This document shows positions 34,959-43,595 of a DNA stretch of 64,000 bases, piece by piece. The notes beneath the pieces were generated by a model. It worked only from the letters and a program-made list of their open reading frames with translations, did not search any database and was not told the origin of the DNA. The stretch comes from Candidatus Cloacimonadota bacterium (GTDB taxonomy: Bacteria; Cloacimonadota; Cloacimonadia; Cloacimonadales; TCS61), in the NCBI GenBank assembly GCA_021734835.1, contig JAIPIH010000001.1, positions 1-64,000 of the forward strand, read 5' to 3'. How positions within the stretch are numbered: the first letter of the stretch is position 1; each line of letters opens with the position of its first letter. The translations under genes and the position numbers were made by a program.

Positions 34959-35668
34959 TATATTCCATCCATCATGTTAAATTTAGTAGTTAAGATACTT
35001 AGTTTTTTACTTTGGTAAATTTCTATTGATTTTTTAAAGTTCTTTTCAGTACTCGGCTCATAGCAATCTGTTTCTGCTGAAAGCTCATCACTGATCTTCA
35101 TACTCGCAAACAGTTTCACCTGCAGCGGACTATAATACAATTTCATACCGTATGCGTTTAGAACAATTTTCGTTATCGTATTCCAATTAGAATTGTTATT
35201 CTTGATATTCATTTGAATGATGCCGAAATGAAGCGGATCTACCTGCGGGATCTTAGAATAGACGGAGGTAAGGTGATAACGTACCACCACCCCGTTTTTT
35301 GGATCACCGTAAAGACTGTATTTTGCAGGAATGCAGCTGATTTTATCAAATAATTCATAGGTCTGTTTGGCATAAATGAAAACTCCCAGTTCAATAGGAA
35401 AAGTAGCATAAAGCGTTTTTTCCTGCTGAGGAGCTATCATCAATTCTCTATCAAATTCCAGTAAGAGAAAATTCGTGATATGTTTCGGATGATTCAGGGG
35501 TTCAACAGGAGTTATCAGGATCTTTGACCTTACGGCAAGTAACGCTTTCTGAAATTCTAGACCGCCAGCAATCTGTCTGATATATTGATATCCGAATTCC
35601 GTTTTAGTCACATTAATAGAAATATCTTTTTCCTGTAAGGAAAGTGGAATCTCATGTGTTCCGTACAT
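34958..35668 (-). CDS. DUF432 family protein, partner of the MscS channel
   Basis: The 236-residue protein has no signal peptide or membrane segment. It contains ITPVEPLNHPKHITNFLLLEF and TLYATFPIELGVFIY, which match the DUF432 pattern known mostly from archaea and some bacteria, where the gene often sits with MscS-type channels. Its function is not known. Here the translational overlap with the channel gene supports a shared job, perhaps a cytosolic regulator of the channel. GGAGA lies five bases before the ATG. A candidate TTGACA is seen at 35727-35732 on this strand. Confidence 0.75.
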   Translation of the reverse strand: MYGTHEIPLSLQEKDISINVTKTEFGYQYIRQIAGGLEFQKALLAVRSKILITPVEPLNHPKHITNFLLLEFDRELMIAPQQEKTLYATFPIELGVFIYAKQTYELFDKISCIPAKYSLYGDPKNGVVVRYHLTSVYSKIPQVDPLHFGIIQMNIKNNNSNWNTITKIVLNAYGMKLYYSPLQVKLFASMKISDELSAETDCYEPSTEKNFKKSIEIYQSKKLSILTTKFNMMDGI

Positions 35669-35726
35669 AGCATCTCCAATCTCGTTCTTTAAAATACTTC
35701 AGCAGTTTTAATCAAAGTAAGAAAAA

Positions 35727-35732
35727 TGTCAA
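35727..35732 (-). promoter_or_regulatory. Candidate -35 element for the DUF432-MscS operon
   Basis: TTGACA on the minus strand, 59 bases before the ATG at 35668; the hexamer at 17 bases is AAAACT, weak. Confidence 0.3.
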
Positions 35733-35867
35733 CTTTTCTATTTGTATCCTGTTTACTAAAACTGAGTTTATTCCATTACTCTAACAAGATAAATCAAGAA
35801 ATCAGATAAAGTTCTTGCAGAATATTTTAGCTATTATTAATTAGAAATTAATTTCAGAGGAGGATAT

Positions 35868-37259
35868 ATGTCAAAAATAACTTTTTTCGGTGCTACCGGA
35901 ACGGTAACAGGCTCCAGATTCCAATTAGAGATAGACGGAAAGAACTTACTGATCGACTGTGGTATGTTTCAGGGACCCAAGGAGATCCGGCTGAAAAACT
36001 GGGATGAGTTTCCCGTTTCACCTGCCACTTTTGATTTTATTCTGCTCACTCATGCTCACATAGATCACAGCGGCTATATACCTAAATTCGTCAAAGAGGG
36101 ATTTGCCGGAAAAATAATTTGTACACATGCTACAGCGGAGCTTTGCCGCGTTATGTTAAAAGATAGTGCCCACATCCAGGAAGAAGATGCGAAATGGGCT
36201 AATAAGAAAGGCTTCTCCAAACATTCACCAGCTTTACCACTTTATACTCAAGAAGATGCAGAAAAAGCCATCGCCCTCTTTCAGCCTGTTCACTATGGAG
36301 ATTTTTTCAAACTTTCTGAAAATACCCGCATTAAATTTCACGATTCCGGTCATATCTTAGGCGCTGCGTTTATTGATATAAAAACTCAAACTACGCACAT
36401 ATCCAGTAAAATACTGTTCAGCGGAGATTTGGGACGTCCGGAAATTCCCGTTCTGAACGAACCTGATCAGGTTTATAATGTTGATCATCTGATTTTAGAA
36501 TCTACTTATGGACAGAGACTGCATGACTCGAAAGACCCAATTTCTGATCTAGTAGCCGTGATCAAAAGAAGTATGGATCGCGGCGGAGCTTTAGTTATTC
36601 CTGCCTTCAGCGTAGGCAGAACGCAAACTCTGCTTTACCTGTTGAGATTGTTGGAAGAAGAAGGTAAAATTCCTTCCTACCCGATTTTCGTGGATTCTCC
36701 CATGGCAATAGAAGCTTTAGAAATATTTGAAAAGCATATTCACGACTTTGACCTGAACGCACGCCAGCAGAAAATGGCCGGTAAGGACATCTTCCGACCA
36801 AAAAATTTACAGATATGCCGTTCGAAAGAAGATTCCATCGGTATAAATCAACATCGGTCCGGCTGTATTATTATCTCAGCCAGCGGCATGGTAACCGGAG
36901 GCAGAATAGTACATCATATGGCTCAAAGATTGCCCGATCCAAAAAATACTATTCTCATGATCGGATATCAAGCGGAAGGCACACGTGGCAGATCTATTGT
37001 GGATAAAAAAGAAACTGTAAAAATTCATGGTAAGGTAATTCCTATCAATGCCCAAATTGAGATCATTGATGGTTTTTCCGGACACGCTGATTATAATGAG
37101 ATGTTAGCCTGGTTAATGCCTTTCAATAAAAAACCGGAAAATGTTTTCATTGTACATGGTGAGCCGGAAGCCAGTCAAGCAATGGCCGATAAGATCAAGC
37201 AGACATATCATTGGAATGTAACAATCCCTAAGTTTGCTGAGAGCTTCGATATAGATTAA
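35868..37259 (+). CDS. Metallo-beta-lactamase / beta-CASP hydrolase (RNase, CPSF73-like)
   Basis: The 463-residue protein has the MBL zinc motif THAHIDHSGY (HxHxDH), later DSGHILGAAFI and SGDLGRPEIP zinc ligands, a beta-CASP domain with VIPAFSVGRTQTLLYLLR, and a C-terminal RMMBL segment with GFSGHADYNEMLAWL and VFIVHGEP. This is the layout of bacterial CPSF73-like proteins such as TTHA0252 of Thermus, which are RNA endonucleases/exonucleases. It is likely a cytoplasmic RNA-processing enzyme. AGAGGAGG lies four bases before the ATG. It stands alone in a divergent arrangement with the DUF432 gene. Confidence 0.9.
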   Translation: MSKITFFGATGTVTGSRFQLEIDGKNLLIDCGMFQGPKEIRLKNWDEFPVSPATFDFILLTHAHIDHSGYIPKFVKEGFAGKIICTHATAELCRVMLKDSAHIQEEDAKWANKKGFSKHSPALPLYTQEDAEKAIALFQPVHYGDFFKLSENTRIKFHDSGHILGAAFIDIKTQTTHISSKILFSGDLGRPEIPVLNEPDQVYNVDHLILESTYGQRLHDSKDPISDLVAVIKRSMDRGGALVIPAFSVGRTQTLLYLLRLLEEEGKIPSYPIFVDSPMAIEALEIFEKHIHDFDLNARQQKMAGKDIFRPKNLQICRSKEDSIGINQHRSGCIIISASGMVTGGRIVHHMAQRLPDPKNTILMIGYQAEGTRGRSIVDKKETVKIHGKVIPINAQIEIIDGFSGHADYNEMLAWLMPFNKKPENVFIVHGEPEASQAMADKIKQTYHWNVTIPKFAESFDID

Positions 37260-37524
37260 ATTATTAAGTCATAAATAATGATTCAAAAATTGAATTAATA
37301 AATTCCCCGACAGTTCGTTAAACTGAATTATAGAATAACAAAAAATAGAAATATAACCGGTTTAATGCTCTGTCGCCCGGCTTGGAAGTACCGGCAAAGT
37401 TAAGATGAAAAAAGAATGACACTTAACAGTGAATATGCAATTTTACTCCACATCTATAAATCAATCATGATATCTTTAATTATTTTTCCAAATACCTTGC
37501 TTTAAGCATATCGTTTAATTTCGG
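37260..37524. other. Intergenic stretch with a GC-rich island
   Basis: Mostly AT-rich, but 37360-37400 (GTCGCCCGGCTTGGAAGTAC and neighbours) is far richer in G and C than its surroundings. No gene, tRNA or convincing terminator was recognised. Together with the next small frame it looks like foreign or decayed sequence. Confidence 0.4.
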
Positions 37525-37662
37525 TTAATCAAAGCTATTTTGATTTTCCCTTCTTTCCACACAATACCGACCATTCCCAGCCCGGGCTTCAGTAACATCT
37601 TGCCTGGCTCGAACCGGATAACCTCTTGGGCAGGCACATCCAGCAACTAATTCTTCTGTCAT
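37525..37662 (-). CDS. Possible small Cys-containing protein or decayed fragment
   Basis: A 45-codon frame from an ATG at 37662: MTEELVAGCACPRGYPVRAR, then QDVTEARAGNGRYCVERREN. Three cysteines and high GC content mark it out from its AT-rich setting. The SD is poor (GAGTGG) and the frame opens further upstream to a TTG at 37734. It lies downstream of the SLC13-type permease gene on the same strand. I do not recognise it. It may be a fragment of a larger domain or a spurious frame in an old insertion. Confidence 0.25.
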   Translation of the reverse strand: MTEELVAGCACPRGYPVRARQDVTEARAGNGRYCVERRENQNSFD

Positions 37663-37777
37663 GCCACTCTTTAAAACAATATAAGATGTTATACTAATTG
37701 AAAATATTGAGTAAATTAGGAAATATGGTGTCAAAAATTATTGATACATCTTCTCTATTTGATCATTATATTTTCTA

Positions 37778-39553
37778 CTAAAATTGCCAGAAAACCGGAA
37801 TCAGTAAAACAGCAAGACCCCAGAACAATAAATTGAGCGGAATACCGATTTTCGAATAATCAGAAAAACGGTAACCACCGGGTGTAAAAATCATGGTATT
37901 TGTCTGATATCCAATGGGTGTAGCAAAGCTGGTAGAGGCAGCAAAAGTGATCGCTATAAGAAAAGGCCGTGGACTTACGCCTAGTATTTCAGCTATTGAG
38001 AAAGCGATCGGTGCCAATAGAATTGCAGAGGCATTATTGGACATCGTTTCGGTCATCACAGCGGTAATGAGATAGAGTAAGGCAAGAACTGTGACGGGGC
38101 CAAATTTGATCAGCGGTTGTAAAAGGCTGTTTGCCAGAATTTGTGCCGTTCCACTCTCATGCAAAGCAATACCCAGAGGAAGAATTCCACCTAATAGGAA
38201 GATGACTTTCCAGTTTATAGCTTTATATGCTTCTTCCAGACTTATACAGCGGCTGAGCACCATCCCAACTGCACCAATAATAGCAGCTACTAGAATAGGA
38301 AATACATTAAATGCTGCCAGGGCAACAACTCCTGCCATGATGCCAATAGCGGTGAAAACCCGATCTTTACGCATGTGAAGATCAGTAAGCTCATTGGTAA
38401 CTATCAGATCGTTCGAATTAAGAATGCCATCCAAATCCTCTTTATCGCATTGGAGCAGAGTAGTGTCGCCCGCAGCAAAACGTATTTCGGCAATACGATC
38501 CCTGATAATCTTACCCCGACGCTGTACAGCAAAAACCCTGCATTTGAAACGTCTGTAGAAATTGGCAGTTTTTAATGTTCTGCCGATAAGAAATGAATCA
38601 GGTGGAACTAAAGCTTCGATCAACCGGACATCGTCTGAACTCAGCTTTTTATCGTTCAATTTGGTTTCGGTAGGATGCAATTTATATTCATCTTTCATCA
38701 GCATAAGTTTTTCCATATTTCCGTGCAGTAAAAGAATGTCGCCTTTTTTGATCTTCGCATCCCTTGGCTGCCAGGTTTCTTTTTCCGCTCTGATAAGTTT
38801 GATCAACTCAATTTCAGGCGAATTTTTAGATTTTGATTTCCTCCAGGTTGTAGAGATCAGAGGAGATTTTTCCATTACCCGCAATTCGATCAGATAATCG
38901 ACAAGCCGGTATTTATCCAATTTTTGATATTCTCCCTTTCGTTTGGGTAAAAGCCATCCTGAGACAAGAACCAGGAAAATAATTCCCACTACCGACATGA
39001 TCAGACCAAGAGGAGCAAATTCAAAAAGTCCATATTTTGGCAATCCGTTAGATACAGCAATGGAATTCACCAGGATATTAGTTGAAGTTCCTACCAATGT
39101 ACAAACTCCGCCGAATTGACTGGCATAAGATAAGGGAATTAACACGCGCGAAGGGGAAATATGACGGCTTTTTGCTAAGGCAATAGCTACTGGAATAAAA
39201 ATGGTAACGGTGGCTGTGTTTACAATAAAAGCAGATAAAAGTCCGATAGTTACGCATAAGACGAAAACCAACTGCTGCGGTGATTTACCGGCAATTCGAT
39301 CAATCGAACGGGCTAACCATTCTACAAAACCGGTTCGGGCAAGACCGGCACTCAAAACGAACATAGCCGCCACAGTAGCGGTAGCAGGATTAGCAAAGCC
39401 GTAGAGCGCTTGTTCCGGTTTGATTATTCCTGAAACTAATAGTACAGCCAACACACAAAGTGCCACCAGATCAACCCGTAGCTTGTTGGTAACAAATAGG
39501 ATCATTGCGCCCAGAACCACTGCCAGAACCATGATATTTTCAAAACCTAACAT
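37778..39553 (-). CDS. SLC13-type permease with two TrkA-C domains
   Basis: The 591-residue inner-membrane protein has an N-terminal set of hydrophobic segments (1-205), two soluble RCK_C/TrkA-C-like domains (about 215-390; for example VPPDSFLIGRTLKTANFYRR) and a second set of membrane helices to the C-terminus. Conserved NTATVTIFIPVAIAL and VGTSTNILVN near 110-160 and TMSNNASAILLAPIA near 520 are the paired Na+-site loops of divalent anion:Na+ symporters. Homologues carry sulphate, dicarboxylates or related anions; the substrate here is not determined. A possible TTGACA is at 39674-39679. Two GC-rich pieces of unknown origin lie downstream. Confidence 0.9.
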   Translation of the reverse strand: MLGFENIMVLAVVLGAMILFVTNKLRVDLVALCVLAVLLVSGIIKPEQALYGFANPATATVAAMFVLSAGLARTGFVEWLARSIDRIAGKSPQQLVFVLCVTIGLLSAFIVNTATVTIFIPVAIALAKSRHISPSRVLIPLSYASQFGGVCTLVGTSTNILVNSIAVSNGLPKYGLFEFAPLGLIMSVVGIIFLVLVSGWLLPKRKGEYQKLDKYRLVDYLIELRVMEKSPLISTTWRKSKSKNSPEIELIKLIRAEKETWQPRDAKIKKGDILLLHGNMEKLMLMKDEYKLHPTETKLNDKKLSSDDVRLIEALVPPDSFLIGRTLKTANFYRRFKCRVFAVQRRGKIIRDRIAEIRFAAGDTTLLQCDKEDLDGILNSNDLIVTNELTDLHMRKDRVFTAIGIMAGVVALAAFNVFPILVAAIIGAVGMVLSRCISLEEAYKAINWKVIFLLGGILPLGIALHESGTAQILANSLLQPLIKFGPVTVLALLYLITAVMTETMSNNASAILLAPIAFSIAEILGVSPRPFLIAITFAASTSFATPIGYQTNTMIFTPGGYRFSDYSKIGIPLNLLFWGLAVLLIPVFWQF

Positions 39554-40115
39554 TCAGAGTATACCTCTCGTTTCAAGTAGAATATTAAATATATTGAAGC
39601 CTGATTTACAGTACCGAATATTTCCCTTTTCTAAATAGGTAATATAAATAAACTAATAGAATAATTTTTTATATGTCAACTAAAATAATATTTTACACAA
39701 CAATAATCTGTCTGCTCATTTATATTTCAGGTTATACTTTTATAACACAGTTTTAAAGCTATTAACATTTTGTAAGGGAGTTTTCTGTTCTAAGGGATCT
39801 CGAAATTGAATTTATAATTTTTAAATATCAGATTGTAAAAATCTAGGTTATAACTATAAATGAATTGTCAAAAGTTATTCCTTAAGTTGCATGGAATAGA
39901 AAGAACAGTATGATAAATCCGTAGGCGAAGGAGTTGAATTTATAAGTCGAACGTTCAAGATAAAACTGAATTAGTAATAAAGTGTTTGTTAATCCAGCCA
40001 AAATTCCGGAGACCTGTGGAAATTCGGAAGATGATCAAATAGTGATAATGAGTAAATTGCAGAATTTTAACACACTTTAGCATGTGAAGAGAAGTCGTAA
40101 AAAAGAAAGGAGTTA
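39554..40115. other. Gene-poor interval with a possible membrane-protein relic
   Basis: The interval holds the upstream region of the permease (TTGACA at 39674-39679, minus strand) and no intact gene. On the minus strand 39882-40034 is a 51-codon open stretch without a start codon, closed upstream by a TGA; it reads PQVSGILAGLTNTLLLIQFY followed by more hydrophobic sequence and ends FLFHAT. This looks like the last one or two helices of a membrane protein. It may be a degraded gene end. No RNA gene was recognised. Confidence 0.35.
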
Positions 40116-40241
40116 TTGAAACTGATCGTTAAGAGTCGTTTGCTAATTGGAACAAAACATGCAAAACGATATAACAGAACAGATAATGAAGTTAAAAAAA
40201 TAGTAAAAGTTAAAGGAAAAGATTATGGAATTAACGAATAA
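40116..40241 (+). CDS. Possible 41-residue basic leader peptide before yhbY
   Basis: A TTG at 40116 stands three bases after AAAGGAG and opens 41 codons, rich in Lys and Arg (KLIVKSRLLIGTKHAKRYN), ending at 40241 inside the first codons of yhbY in another frame. The good SD and the overlap make a coupled leader peptide conceivable. No homologue is recalled, so chance is equally likely. Confidence 0.2.
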   Translation: MKLIVKSRLLIGTKHAKRYNRTDNEVKKIVKVKGKDYGINE

Positions 40242-40521
40242 GCAAAGATCAAAACTCAAAGCTATAGCCCAAAATATGGATGTGGTTGTAAAAGTAGGTA
40301 ACAAAGGAATAACACAAAATGTTATAAATAGTTTACAGGAAGCTTTAGAAGCGCGGGAACTCATTAAGATATCAATAGCTCATCAGGATAGAGAAGTAAG
40401 AAAAGAAACAGCTCTGCAGCTGGCTGAGGCTTCTGATTCTACTTTAGTTAATATGATTGGGAAAACAGCTCTTTTATTTAAAATTAATTGGAAATCACCG
40501 ATCATCTCAAAAGAAATATAA
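40225..40521 (+). CDS. yhbY: YhbY family RNA-binding protein (CRM domain)
   Basis: The 98-residue protein is a single CRM domain: LTNKQRSKLKAIAQNMDVVV at the start, the GNKGIT loop (KVGNKGITQNV) that resembles the KH-type GxxG contact, ALEARELIKISI and the tail TALLFK. CRM proteins bind pre-50S ribosomal RNA and help ribosome assembly. The length and motif order are standard. AAAGGAAAAG precedes the ATG by three bases. It converges with malQ, leaving 20 bases between the stops. Confidence 0.92.
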   Translation: MELTNKQRSKLKAIAQNMDVVVKVGNKGITQNVINSLQEALEARELIKISIAHQDREVRKETALQLAEASDSTLVNMIGKTALLFKINWKSPIISKEI

Positions 40522-40541
40522 TTAGGATAAGCAGAATAAAT

Positions 40542-42014
40542 CTAGCGTGAGCTTTGTTGTGTTATTGCTTTGATATTGTTAGCCAGATCAGGAGTCAACT
40601 GCTCATTTTCGAGTTTCCATTGCCAATTCCCCTGAGTAGTTCCAGGTGTATTCATGCGGGCTTTATTATCCAAACATAAAAAATCCTGTAAGGGTGCAAT
40701 GGCGATATTCGCTTTAGACATCCATGCTAATTTTATCATTTCACAGCAGATATTAAAATCTTCCCGCTTAATATAATTCTTCACAAAATCCTTACGTCCT
40801 GGAGGACTGGACAAGAACCATCCTAAAACAGTATCGTTGTCATGAGTTCCAGTATAAGCCACACAGTTTTCTGAATAATTATGCGGCAGATACTCATTTT
40901 TCAAATCGGAATCAAAGGCAAACTGCAATATTTTCATACCGGGAAGATCAAAAGCATCTCTCAAAGCCGCAACCTCCGGAGTAATTATCCCAAGATCTTC
41001 AGCGATTATAGGAAGCTCTCCTAATTCACTTCTCAAAGCTGTAAACAATTTATCTCCCAATGCTTTTTCCCAGCTGCCTTCAATTGCAGTGTCATTTCCT
41101 GCCGGAACAGCCCAATATGATACAAAACCTCTGAAATGATCTACTCTGACAATATCCACCAATTTTTGGATTGCTTTAAATCGCTGGATCCACCACTCGA
41201 AATTTTGTTGTTCCAGCATTTTCCAATCATAAAGTGGATTTCCCCATAATTGTCCTGTTTCACTAAAATAATCTGGTGGAACACCAGCAACTTTGATGGG
41301 AGAATGATGTTCATCAAATTGGAATATTTCCGGATTTGACCAGGCATCAGAGCTGTCGGAAGATACAAATATAGGAATATCACCAATGATCTTTACACCT
41401 TTATCATTTGCATATTTCCTTAGTGCCTGCCAATGTGCAAAGAAGACAAATTGACAAAATTTGTAGTAGTTGATCCTGGTTTGCAGCAGCTTTTGATATT
41501 CATTGATTGCTGTTTTCTGCCGTACTTTTATTTCTTCTTTCCACTCAATCCAAGGTTGATCGTCAAAGTGTTCCTTCAATGCCATGAAAAAGGCAAAATC
41601 ATTCAGCCAGAATGATTCCTGAGCAATAAACTTGATAAATTGCTGATCATTCACATCAAAATTTTGATACGCTATCTCTAATTTACTCGCTTTAAATTTT
41701 CTTACTTGATCAAAATCTACTTTACCCTGAACAAAAACAAGATCATGTTCCAAATCCCCTTTACTGAGTAAATTACTTTCAACAAGCTTATCAAGATCAA
41801 TGAAAAGCGGGTTCCCGGCAAAAGCAGAATAAGTTTGATAAGGAGAATTCCCAAATCCGGTAGGACCTGTCGGTAGAATTTGCCACAATTTCTGTTTTGC
41901 ATCAGCTAAAAAATCTACCATTTCATAAGCTGACTTCCCCAAATCACCGATGCCGAATTTACCCGGTAGTGAGGTAATATGCAATAATATTCCACTCGAT
42001 CTTTTAAATTTCAA
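40542..42014 (-). CDS. malQ: 4-alpha-glucanotransferase (amylomaltase)
   Basis: The 490-residue GH77 enzyme moves alpha-1,4-glucan segments between maltodextrins, releasing glucose. Seen: RSSGILLHITSLPGKFGIGD at the start, the nucleophile in VRVDHFRGFVSYW, the acid/base Glu in PIIAEDLGIITPEV and the stabilising Asp in YTGTHDNDTVLGW. The start codon is TTG at 42014, directly after the glgA stop (TAA-TTG), with AAGGAC ten bases back. It is the last gene of the minus-strand glycogen group and works with GlgP to break linear chains. Confidence 0.96.
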   Translation of the reverse strand: MKFKRSSGILLHITSLPGKFGIGDLGKSAYEMVDFLADAKQKLWQILPTGPTGFGNSPYQTYSAFAGNPLFIDLDKLVESNLLSKGDLEHDLVFVQGKVDFDQVRKFKASKLEIAYQNFDVNDQQFIKFIAQESFWLNDFAFFMALKEHFDDQPWIEWKEEIKVRQKTAINEYQKLLQTRINYYKFCQFVFFAHWQALRKYANDKGVKIIGDIPIFVSSDSSDAWSNPEIFQFDEHHSPIKVAGVPPDYFSETGQLWGNPLYDWKMLEQQNFEWWIQRFKAIQKLVDIVRVDHFRGFVSYWAVPAGNDTAIEGSWEKALGDKLFTALRSELGELPIIAEDLGIITPEVAALRDAFDLPGMKILQFAFDSDLKNEYLPHNYSENCVAYTGTHDNDTVLGWFLSSPPGRKDFVKNYIKREDFNICCEMIKLAWMSKANIAIAPLQDFLCLDNKARMNTPGTTQGNWQWKLENEQLTPDLANNIKAITQQSSR

Positions 42015-43595
42015 TTATTTGTTGTCCTTGCTTTCTTTTATTAATTTATCATAGATTTTGATATATTTTTCTGCAGTATGCTTCAAATTGAATTTACGTT
42101 TCGATTCACTCATTATTCTTTGCAGTTGTTTAATACGAGTAGTTTCGGGCAATTTATAAAACTTCAGTGCTTCTTTGATCCCATATTCCAAACCCGCTCT
42201 ATCAGCTATTTTGAAAGTAAATCCATTACCTGTATGCTTTTCAACATCCAGTTGGAAAATAGTATCTTTGAGTCCGCCGGTTGAGCGTACTACTGGTAAA
42301 GTACCAAAGCGTAAAGCTTCCATTTGCGGAAGTCCGCAAGGCTCATAACGTGACGGCATCAAGATAAAATCAGCAGCTGCTTTCCCCAAATTGCTAAGCT
42401 CTTCATTGAAATTAACAAAAGCAAGATTGGAATATTTAGTTCCTAATTTTTTTAATTTTTCTTCAATTTTTGAATCACCATTAGCGATAAAGGCTATCTG
42501 CAATTTGTATTTAGAGAACACCTCCTTGTAGTTATCAACCAGAATGTCTGGTCCTTTTTGATAATAGAGTCTATTTGGCCAGAAGAACAGCGGTATATCA
42601 GGATTCACAGGCAACTTCATCTTAGATTGGAAAATTTTTTTATTTAAGGCTTTATTCTCTTTTAAAGTATGTTTATTGAAGTTGATAATACCAGGTAAAA
42701 CTTTCGGGCTTACGGTATCATTCGGTGCATTTAATATTCCGCTTGCTCTTCCATCCTCATACTTACGCTTGATCACTTCGTAAAGCGGCTTTGAAACAAT
42801 ATCCGGAAAATCATTATTATACAATTCTTCCAAAAAACTTTCACTTACTGTGTTGAACTCATCGGCAGCAAAAACGGCGCTCGCAGTAAAATCGACTTTA
42901 TTTGTTTTAAAAGTACTCTCCCAGTTTTCTCTGCTATTATCCGGAAACTCTTCGAAATAGAGCCAATTCATGAAATCCATGGGACGAATTCCACTCAATT
43001 CTATATTCCTCATAGTCTGCTTCTCAGTGAAAATATTATGCAGTGTAAATAACGATTTTATCCCTTTTGATCTGGCAGCCGACGGGATCAAGCCAGTCAT
43101 CCAGTCGTTACAATGAACAATATCCGGTTGAAGGTAATCCAAGAGCAAATTGATAACGTGCCTTTGATAAGCAAGCGACCTGCGAACCGGGCTGTGGATA
43201 GTTCCCTCATCATAAGGATTACTCAAATAAGAAAAAGCGCTATCATTCACCAAATGGATACCTTTGCCGCTTAAGACAACAGCCAGACGATCAATTTCCT
43301 GATTTGTAATAGCGGCTACATGCTTTATCTTACTGTCGTATTTTGGTAAAACAACATGAAGATCGTAGTTTTTATTTTCATTCAGATTACGGATCAAACT
43401 GGCAGAGATATCACCTAAACCTCCTCCTTTAGCAGAGACCAGATTAGCTGCATTTCCCATACCTTCCGGTAAAGCTGTTACTTCCGGTGTGCAAATAAGT
43501 ATTTTAGGTCTATCAGACAAGGTGACCATTTTTTTGTATTCTGTGGAAATATCTTTATGTATTCGTTCGTCTGTATTAATGGTTTCTCTTTTCAC
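42015..43595 (-). CDS. glgA: Glycogen synthase, GT5 family
   Basis: About 526 residues. GT5 synthases extend alpha-1,4-glucan from ADP- or UDP-glucose. The N-terminal donor loop reads SAKGGGLGD, a variant of the KxGGL motif, and the C-terminal domain has FILMPSRYEPCGLPQMEALR and VRSTGGLKDT, the nucleotide-sugar and acceptor loops. The GTG at 43595 is six bases after GGGAGG and is preferred to a TTG 24 bases upstream. The first 35 residues before the Rossmann start (KILICTPEV) are longer than usual. The gene overlaps the end of the GH13 gene upstream by 20 bases and abuts malQ, so it is firmly in the operon. Confidence 0.9.
   Translation of the reverse strand: MKRETINTDERIHKDISTEYKKMVTLSDRPKILICTPEVTALPEGMGNAANLVSAKGGGLGDISASLIRNLNENKNYDLHVVLPKYDSKIKHVAAITNQEIDRLAVVLSGKGIHLVNDSAFSYLSNPYDEGTIHSPVRRSLAYQRHVINLLLDYLQPDIVHCNDWMTGLIPSAARSKGIKSLFTLHNIFTEKQTMRNIELSGIRPMDFMNWLYFEEFPDNSRENWESTFKTNKVDFTASAVFAADEFNTVSESFLEELYNNDFPDIVSKPLYEVIKRKYEDGRASGILNAPNDTVSPKVLPGIINFNKHTLKENKALNKKIFQSKMKLPVNPDIPLFFWPNRLYYQKGPDILVDNYKEVFSKYKLQIAFIANGDSKIEEKLKKLGTKYSNLAFVNFNEELSNLGKAAADFILMPSRYEPCGLPQMEALRFGTLPVVRSTGGLKDTIFQLDVEKHTGNGFTFKIADRAGLEYGIKEALKFYKLPETTRIKQLQRIMSESKRKFNLKHTAEKYIKIYDKLIKESKDNK

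Noticed and set aside
39672-39756. Plus-strand 27-residue hydrophobic peptide
   Set aside because: No SD, and it overlaps the permease upstream region; short hydrophobic frames are common by chance in AT-rich DNA.
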